This document shows positions 58,801-64,000 of a DNA stretch of 64,000 bases, piece after piece. The position numbers and the translations under genes were made by a program. The notes under the pieces are model-generated. The model saw only the letters and a program-made list of their open reading frames with translations. It did not search any database and was not told the origin of the DNA. The DNA is taken from the NCBI GenBank assembly GCA_034440615.1, contig JAOTOM010001602.1:1-64000 (forward strand). Reading direction: 5' to 3'. This DNA comes from Ashinkailepas kermadecensis. Taxonomy: Eukaryota > Arthropoda > Thecostraca > Neolepadidae. Within the stretch, counting starts at the first letter, position 1. Each line of letters starts with the position of its first letter.

Positions 58801-61024
58801 CATGTCGTGGACATGGAGTGATGTGTGGTCCTGACCATACCGCAGTCCATGTCGTGGACATGGAGTGATGTGTGGTGCCGACCTACCGCAGTCCATGTCG
58901 TGGACAGGGAGTCATGTGTGGTCCTGACATACCGCAGTCCATGTCGTGGACATGGAGTGATGTGTGGTGCCGACCTACCGCAGTCCATGTCGTGGACATG
59001 GAGTGATGTGTGGTCCCGACATACCGCAGTCCATGTCGTGGACATGGAGTGATGTGTGGTGCCGACCTACCGCAGTCCATGTCGAGGACATGGGATGTGG
59101 CTGACATACCGCAGTCCATGTCGTGGACATGGAGTGATGTGTGGTCCCGACCATACCGCAGTCCATGTCGTGGACAGGGAGTGATGTGTGGTGCCGACCT
59201 ACCGCAGTCCATGTCGTGGACAGGGAGTCATGTGTGGTGCCGACCTACCGCAGTCCATGTCGAGGACATGGAGTGATGTGTGGTGCCGACCTACCGCAGT
59301 CCATGTCGTGGACATGGAGTGATGTGTGGTGCCGACCTACCGCAGTCCATGTCGAGGACATGGAGTGATGTGTGGTGCCGACCTACCGCAGTCCATGTCG
59401 AGGACATGGAGTGATGTGTGGTCCCGACCTACCGCAGTCCATGTCGTGGACATGGAGTGATGTGTGGTCCTGACATACCGCAGTCCATGTCGTGGACATG
59501 GAGTGATGTGTGGTCCTGACATACCGCAGTCCATGTCGTGGACATGGAGTGATGTGTGGTGCCGACCTACCGCAGTCCATGTCGTGGACATGGAGTCATG
59601 TGTGGTCCTGACCTACCGCAGTCCATGTCGAGGACAGGGAGTCATGTGTGGTGCCGACCTACCGCAGTCCATGTCGTGGACATGGAGTGATGTGTGGTCC
59701 TGACATACCGCAGTCCATGTCGAGGACATGGAGTGATGTGTGGTCCTGACATACCGCAGTCCATGTCGTGGACATGGAGTGATGTGTGGTGCCGACCTAC
59801 CGCAGTCCATGTCGTGGACATGGAGTGATGTGTGGTCCTGACATACCGCAGTCCATGTCGTGGACATGGAGTGATGTGTGGTCCTGACATACCGCAGTCC
59901 ATGTCGAGGACATGGAGTGATGTGTGGTCCTGACATACCGCAGTCCATGTCGTGGACAGGGAGTCATGTGTGGTCCTGACATACCGCAGTCCATGTCGTG
60001 GACAGGGAGTGATGTGTGGTCCTGACATACCGCAGTCCATGTCGAGGACATGGAGTGATGTGTGGTCCTGACATACCGCAGTCCATGTCGTGGACAGGGA
60101 GTGATGTGTGGTCCTGACATACCGCAGTCCATGTCGAGGACATGGAGTGATGTGTGGTCCTGACATACCGCAGTCCATGTCGAGGACATGGAGTGATGTG
60201 TGGTCCTGACATACCGCAGTCCATGTCGTGGACATGGAGTGATGTGTGGTCCTGACATACCGCAGTCCATGTCGAGGACATGGAGTGATGTGTGGTCCTG
60301 ACATACCGCAGTCCATGTCGTGGACATGGAGTGATGTGTGGTCCTGACATACCGCAGTCCATGTCGTGGACATGGAGTGATGTGTGGTCCTGACATACCG
60401 CAGTCCATGTCGAGGACATGGAGTGATGTGTGGTCCTGACATACCGCAGTCCATGTCGAGGACATGGAGTGATGTGTGGTCCTGACATACCGCAGTCCAT
60501 GTCGTGGACATGGAGTGATGTGTGGTGCCGACCTACCGCAGTCCATGTCGTGGACATGGAGTCATGTGTGGTCCTGACATACCGCAGTCCATGTCGTGGA
60601 CATGGAGTGATGTGTGGTGCCGACCTACCGCAGTCCATGTTGGATGTGGCAGTCCATGTCGTGGACATGGAGTCATGTGTGGTCCTGACATACCGCAGTC
60701 CATGTCGAGGACATGGAGTCATGTGTGGTCCTGACCTACCGCAGTCCATGTCGTGGACATGGAGTCATGTGTGGTCCTGACATACCGCAGTCCATGTCGT
60801 GGACATGGAGTCATGTGTGGTCCTGACCTACCGCAGTCCATGTCGTGGACATGGAGTGATGTGTGGTCCCGACATACCGCAGTCCATGTCGCGCGACAGA
60901 CGGTTGAGAATTTGGCCCACGGGTGTGCTGTCGAAGAAGCTCATCTTGCAGCGCATCAGACTGGAAATCATGCGGTTGTGCAAGCGCCGAGCGCCCCGCA
61001 TCACGAATCGCGCGCTGCTCCAGG
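43506..61024 (-). CDS. ABCC5-like: ABC transporter, subfamily C (MRP5-like), C-terminal half: TMD2 and NBD2 (nine exons)
   Basis: An ATP-driven plasma-membrane exporter of organic anions or cyclic nucleotides in known ABCC5 proteins; the substrate here is inferred only. Minus-strand exons: 61024-60878 ([19 protein letters not shown]), 57205-57083, 52320-52161 ([16 protein letters not shown]), 50098-49825 (last TMD2 helices), 48195-48006 ([10 protein letters not shown], ending in Walker A GRTGAG), 46615-46456 ([16 protein letters not shown]-loop [10 protein letters not shown]), 45953-45771 (signature SVGERQL), 44421-44247 (Walker [11 protein letters not shown]-loop TIAHRLNTV) and 43895-43506 (acidic tail to TAG). 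Phases agree at every junction and no stop interrupts the frame. The signature FSVGERQL and the spacing resemble human ABCC5 more than ABCC1. The N-terminal half (TMD1, NBD1) was not recognised downstream of 61024. Four introns contain arrays built from their own 5' splice sites. The subfamily is secure; the exact orthologue is less so. Confidence 0.9.
43896..44060 (-). repeat. ~79-bp duplication carrying the ABCC last-exon acceptor
   Basis: The true acceptor reads ACACTGTTTCAG/ATCGCTGAGATG at 43895. A copy reads ACACTGTTTCAG/ATCACTGAGATG with the would-be exon start at 43974. At least 22 coding bases are included, and a further decayed copy lies beyond. Confidence 0.85.
44080..44246 (-). repeat. 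Degenerate repeat of the donor after the ABCC Walker B exon
   Basis: The true donor GGCAGG/GTGAGGGATGTCG at 44247 is echoed by CTGGCAGG/GTGAGGGGTTG at 44114 and weaker copies between (GGCGGAGTGAAG, GAAAGGTGAGG). Units are about 30-38 bp and much diverged. Confidence 0.6.
44675..44766. repeat. (CATA)n-(TA)n microsatellite
   Basis: Short CATA tract followed by about 65 bp of TA. Confidence 0.95.
44777..45180 (+). pseudogene. Penelope-like element reverse transcriptase fragment
   Basis: [20 protein letters not shown] (catalytic YVDD), [10 protein letters not shown], then after a 1-bp frame change [20 protein letters not shown] and [14 protein letters not shown]. The order and spacing, especially HRKPT followed by a short [16 protein letters not shown] box, are typical of Penelope-like RT. 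No endonuclease was seen. It lies in an ABCC intron in the opposite orientation. Confidence 0.75.
45651..45770 (-). repeat. In-frame tandem donors after the ABCC signature exon (42/36/42-bp units)
   Basis: On the minus strand AG/GTACTGCAGCTGC recurs with possible exon ends at 45771, 45729 and 45693, plus AG/GTCCTC at 45651. The units are 42, 36 and 42 bp, all multiples of three, and the frame stays open ([19 protein letters not shown]). Confidence 0.85.
46130..46315. repeat. ~31-bp minisatellite, six copies
   Basis: Unit ATAACGGAAGC(A/G)TCTCATCTC with TCATTTC variants. Confidence 0.85.
46740..48005 (-). repeat. 34-bp minisatellite of 5' splice sites in the ABCC Walker A intron
   Basis: Roughly 37 copies. 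On the minus strand a unit reads ACTGGTGCAG/GTGAGACGAG followed by ACACTCGTCAGCTG, the same as the true exon end (GGTGCAG/GTGAG, exon end at 48006) and the intron start. Alternating unit types (CTGGGAAG/GTGAGG, CTGGGACG/GTGAG) imply a higher-order structure. Confidence 0.93.
48196..48739. other. ABCC intron segment with a 16-bp tandem repeat
   Basis: Four copies of GTAGTAGATTTAAGGT lie at about 48537-48600. The rest is unrecognised. Confidence 0.6.
48748..49041. mobile_element. hAT-like MITE, 294 bp, with terminal inverted repeats and 8-bp target duplication
   Basis: Left end CAGAGGCGGATCCAG; right end GTATCCGCTCTG (reverse complement CAGAGCGGATAC). The flanks are ATTAGGAT (48740-48747) and ATTAGGAC (49042-49049), an 8-bp target duplication with one mismatch. 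No coding capacity. The interior repeats GGGGTGCC(A/T)TT and GGCGCCACTGGC. Confidence 0.82.
49284..49824 (-). repeat. 44-bp minisatellite grown from an ABCC 5' splice site
   Basis: About 12 copies. The true donor is ACGCAG/GTGAGGGTGCAG (exon end 49825). The nearest units read CAACAG/GTGATGGTGCA (49782) and CAACAG/GTGAGGG (49738); distal, more uniform units read CAACAG/GCGAGGGTGCA. Confidence 0.85.
50181..52050. mobile_element. ~1.87-kb foldback-type element in an ABCC intron
   Basis: About 370-400-bp inverted arms: the left end GATGTCTGTCAAGACAGCCC and GGGCTGAACACAATGGTAG match the reverse complement of the right end. The centre (50570-51640) holds further inverted and direct copies of segments such as CATATCGCACCCATTGGTCC and GTGAAATAAAGCATTAC. 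(CTCAGCCCACA)n lies near the left end. There is no coding capacity. Flanks ATTATGTG and AATATGTG may be a diverged target duplication. Confidence 0.8.
52321..54424. other. ABCC intron without recognised feature
   Basis: Includes a palindromic TCCGCATATATGCGGA and (ATACCGTAAAA) copies at 54210-54290. No coding motif was recognised. Confidence 0.45.
54425..56405. mobile_element. ~2-kb element with long imperfect inverted arms
   Basis: The left arm (54425-54810) contains TCAGGTCACGAGGTCAGAAG CTGGAC and TTTCTTTTGAATTA-like pieces. The right arm (56010-56405) contains GTCCAGCTTCTGACCTCGTG and AATTCAAAAGAAAGG in reverse complement. Many TGACCT-type words recur. The loop contains two TA microsatellites. 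No open frame with a known motif. Confidence 0.65.
55506..55625. repeat. (TA)n microsatellite
   Basis: TA with ATACATATATACAT interruptions at the right; a second tract lies at 55838-55892. Confidence 0.95.
56406..57082. other. ABCC intron without recognised feature
   Basis: Open frames on both strands (for example 56546-56800 plus) were examined; none was recognised. Confidence 0.4.
57206..57747. other. ABCC intron without recognised feature
   Basis: Distal end of the intron that contains the 46-bp array. No motif recognised. Confidence 0.4.
57748..60877 (-). repeat. 46-bp minisatellite of 5' splice sites, ~68 copies, in an ABCC intron
   Basis: On the minus strand the unit reads GACATGGACTGCG/GTATGTCAGG followed by ACCACACATCACTCCATGTC CAC. 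The exon ends CGCGACATGGACTGCG/GTATGTC at 60878, so every unit contains the last ~13 exon bases and the donor. Units nearest the exon keep GTATGTC or GTAGGTC. The far end (57750-58600) is more diverged and has small inserts. Confidence 0.94.
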
Positions 61025-62183
61025 CTGTTGGAAATGACCTGGTCAGGTCAGGTCAGGATGGGCCGTGATGCGCCCACCGGTCTGGGGCGCTGCGTGCAGG
61101 TCATCGACGGTCTCGTCCGACGTGGGCTGGAATCCTGTGTGTGTTCACGGTACTCACAGCAGTGGCGTCGCCACGAAAAACTTCCAGGGGGGGGCAATGT
61201 TGAAAGGGGGCCTCATGCTCTCCGAAAGGGGGCCTCCACTGTGTTAGGGCATCCTATTGTTTTCTTAGGCTCTTAGTATGGTTTCAGAATGGGAAACATG
61301 ATTTCATATTGATGCCTTGTTTGCTCTTGGCATGGTGCATCATTTACGCAAAACGAAATAGCCAGAATATTTTTTATCGCTGAGAACTGAGCCATACCAG
61401 GGTATAAATATGTAATATGTGCATAAATACCTAAGTGCCAAAACAAACCAATGTGTTAATGTTTCTCGACCAGAAGAATCTTCCCGCTGGCCTCTAGATT
61501 GCAGCGAGCTGGCGGGACTGGTGCTGAGCATATCTTAAAGATATCTCCCATTGATCAACCCACTTCTATGTCCACCAAGTCTAACTAAGTTTAGTTAGAT
61601 TCATCACTACTGTTCATCAGTCATTCCAATCAGCTTGATGTCATAAGCAAGCTTAAACGATCATTTATCAGTCCTAGGACGAGAATTTCATGAAGCTGAC
61701 AACGAGAAGTTGATTCAGTTGGTTTTCTGATCGCCATCTTATGGATTCATTTATATTGAAAACATTTGGTGCTGGCTACAAGGCATCTGGCACACAAGCT
61801 AAAATAATATATTATCAGCGAATATATTCATGGCAAGAACCAGCATTGAAGAACAATGCTTAAATGGCAATGCAACAATGTAACAATGGCAATGCATAAA
61901 TAACGCAAAACCTTCAAATTCCACTCCGCCACGCCTATGGCTTTCGCTGTGCTGTGCAGTTTTGTAAATGACGTCGTTGAGAAGGTATTGAAGCTGGGAA
62001 GTTCTAATCATGCAGGTTGTAATCATGGAAAACAACTTTGTAGGAAGAAAATGCATTTAAAAACATCAATCCTCCCATATTATATGGGGGCATCGGTGTT
62101 TTCTGCGTGCTTGTGAGGGGGAATTTGCCCCCTCAATGTCGGCTTTGCCCCATGGGCGTATGCTTCTGAAAATGATTGGGGGA
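61025..62183. other. Upstream ABCC intron, no exon recognised
   Basis: A hAT-like terminus CAGTGGCGTCGCCACG lies at 61159. Otherwise no motif; the exon encoding the start of TMD2 was not found. Confidence 0.45.
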
Positions 62184-64000
62184 CCAGTGGCGTACCTATA
62201 TTTGCATCCAGGAGGAGGGTATTTGGAGGGGTTCGACATACACCATTAAAAAGTTCTCGGATTTTGACCACTATCTTGTCAAAGGGGACCTTTAGAAATA
62301 AACTAATTAGTGACCAACTGAATTGTCCTGTGGAGGGGCCTAATCTACCACTGCTGTTTTGATTCGTCGGATTTTAACCCTAACTCCCCCACCCTGTCCT
62401 AAGGTTTTCTTTTGGTATCCCTTGATAATTTCCCAATTTCGGACATTCCAGTTCATAGCGCCCGGTCGCCACGACGCCAACGTTCGTGCACGTGCACACC
62501 TATCTTGCGCATTCGTCGCATTCGCCACACTTCGTGCGATGCTACGGTTTCTGCTACGCCTCCTACGTTTTGCTAATTGCTGCCACATGATATACTTGCG
62601 CCATATTTGACGTGATGCAATGCTTCGTATGGGCGTTCGCTGCGAAAATTCGACTAATTAAGTTCGATCATTAGTTCCCTTCTTCCCACATTTTATGGTG
62701 GTTAAAAATGCGGACACCCGCTGAGCTTTGATGCACCTTATATCTTTGATTAAATTGCTTCCAGATTTGCTACCGAACCGAGGCCCTGCCTCAATATTCT
62801 TTTTTGGACTCGTTTCGTCTTTCTGCGTCTACGGATGTGTATTAGGGCTCAAATCCATTTTTGTTAGGGGCCCAACACATTTTCGAAACCCATGCTCGTT
62901 TTAGGTTTTTTTTGTGCACCGATGATTTTTTTTTAGGTGTCGGGACGTTTTCAAAGATCCCGATGTGTTCATTTAGTTCCCGGTCTTTTTGTTCATTTTG
63001 GGACCATGTTGCTTTTGCGTCCCCAGCCTCTTTTTCAGACCCTCGTGCGGTCGCACGGCACCTGTATGACTTGAGAACTTCCGGTGTATTTCCTTTAGAG
63101 CTTCCGGCATATTTATTTAGGGCTGCAACACATGTTTTAAGGCCCTGTCGCTTTTTGCGGGACTCTGGAGGGCCAGTTGCATTTTGGGCCCCGTTGTGCT
63201 CTTAGGGTTTATTTGGGGCTTCTGACGCACATTTGTGGGGCCCCAGTACGATTTTGGTGCTTCGGTGCGATTTGTATTTGTCCCAGCGCGACTTATCGCG
63301 CCCAGGCGCGCGGTTCCGGGGACCCAACGCCAGCTTCCTGGGCTCAACGCGATTTTTGTTGATCTGTTCTGAATTTTCTTTACAGTCCGAATCCCGGATT
63401 GATTTTTCGAGCTCCTGGCGCCGTCTTTTTGTATCTCACCTCGATTATTTCGAGCTCCGATATGTTTTTTCGGGGCCGTATGTGATTTGTGAAGGCATCT
63501 GATGATATGTTCGGTGCTCCCGAGCCATTTTCCTGACCCGGACATTTATTTTGTGGAATCCTTCCATATTTTGGATGGCTCCGGCTTTATTTTTTTCGGA
63601 TGCCGATGCGATTTTTGGGGTCACACTGTGCTTATGTGGGGCCCGAAACGCCAATTGTTGGGAGCCCCGACTTTAATTTTTGATGCCCAGACCAAATTTT
63701 GGGGCTACCGATGGGAATTGTGGGTCCCGAGCGTGATATTTGGGGGACCGGTTCGAGTTTGCGAGGCACGTTGTGCTTAGCTGTGGCCCCAACGCGATTT
63801 TGGCGGTTCCTGTTGCAGATTTTCGGACCTCGGAGCGAGTTTTCTGGAGCCCGCCGTATTTATTTGGAGCCCCCTGCGCGAATTCTGGTGGACCGACGCG
63901 AATTTTGATGTCCCCAGTGCGACTTTTGGGGGCAAAGGCATGATTTTTTTTTGCAGTGTCCTGATACGTTTTTTCTCGGTGTTCGACGGGTTTTGGGGGA
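62184..64000 (+). repeat. hAT-like terminus, then a degenerate ~30-bp periodic array reaching the window end
   Basis: CAGTGGCGTACC starts at about 62184. From about 62840 the sequence is a run of diverged units such as GGGGCCCCAACGCGATTTTT, in the same orientation as 19200-19750. Units keep a G/C cap and a T-tract but little else. Whether the terminus and array belong to one element is inference. Confidence 0.55.

Noticed and set aside
59642..60749. 289-, 261- and 249-codon frames of repeated [12 protein letters not shown] type
   Set aside because: They arise from the 46-bp array, which rotates through three frames; the array lies in an ABCC intron.
57748..60877. CRISPR-like regular repeats
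   Set aside because: Units are contiguous with no unique spacers, and the genome is eukaryotic.

Overview
This is a eukaryotic, almost certainly metazoan, genomic window. The genes have short exons joined by GT-AG introns and their proteins match animal families. The rest is dense with microsatellites, minisatellites, tRNA-derived SINEs, non-LTR, Penelope-like and Gypsy reverse transcriptase relics, and hAT-like and foldback DNA elements. Nothing prokaryotic or plasmid-like is present. The repeat load suggests an invertebrate, possibly a crustacean or other arthropod, but no sequence here fixes the taxon.

Layout. (1) 1-7540, plus strand: the 3' half (four coding exons) of PSMC6/Rpt4, an AAA-ATPase of the 26S proteasome base. 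(2) 8077-15105, minus strand: an apparently complete five-exon PSMD8/Rpn12 gene of 267 codons, a lid subunit of the same complex. The two stop codons face each other about 540 bp apart. (3) 15.1-43.5 kb: a gene-poor stretch of SINEs, reverse transcriptase relics, satellite-like arrays, a compound GA/TA microsatellite of nearly 1 kb (30085-31016) and a decayed Gypsy polyprotein (39.0-41.8 kb). (4) 43506-61024, minus strand: nine exons of an ABCC (MRP5-like) transporter, covering the second membrane domain and a complete second nucleotide-binding domain to the stop codon. Its first half lies beyond the window or in unrecognised exons. Its introns hold foldback elements, a hAT-like MITE and large minisatellites. 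(5) 61-64 kb: more repeats, with a degenerate ~30-bp periodic array running off the end.

Main observation. Many intronic tandem repeats are not placed at random. They begin at a splice junction, and each unit carries a copy of that junction, often with adjoining exon bases. This is seen at a PSMC6 acceptor, two PSMD8 acceptors, five ABCC donors and one ABCC acceptor. The result is introns with up to dozens of tandem 5' splice-site copies. At the ABCC exon ending at 45771 the extra donors are 42, 36 and 42 bp apart, in the same phase and in open frame, so alternative use would add 14, 26 or 40 codons between the ABC signature and Walker B. The pattern resembles the tandem-duplication route proposed for intron gain and deserves a genome-wide test.

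How the genes relate: PSMC6 and PSMD8 encode subunits of one complex and are convergent neighbours. The ABCC gene is unrelated in function. No regulatory elements beyond a PSMD8 polyadenylation signal could be supported.
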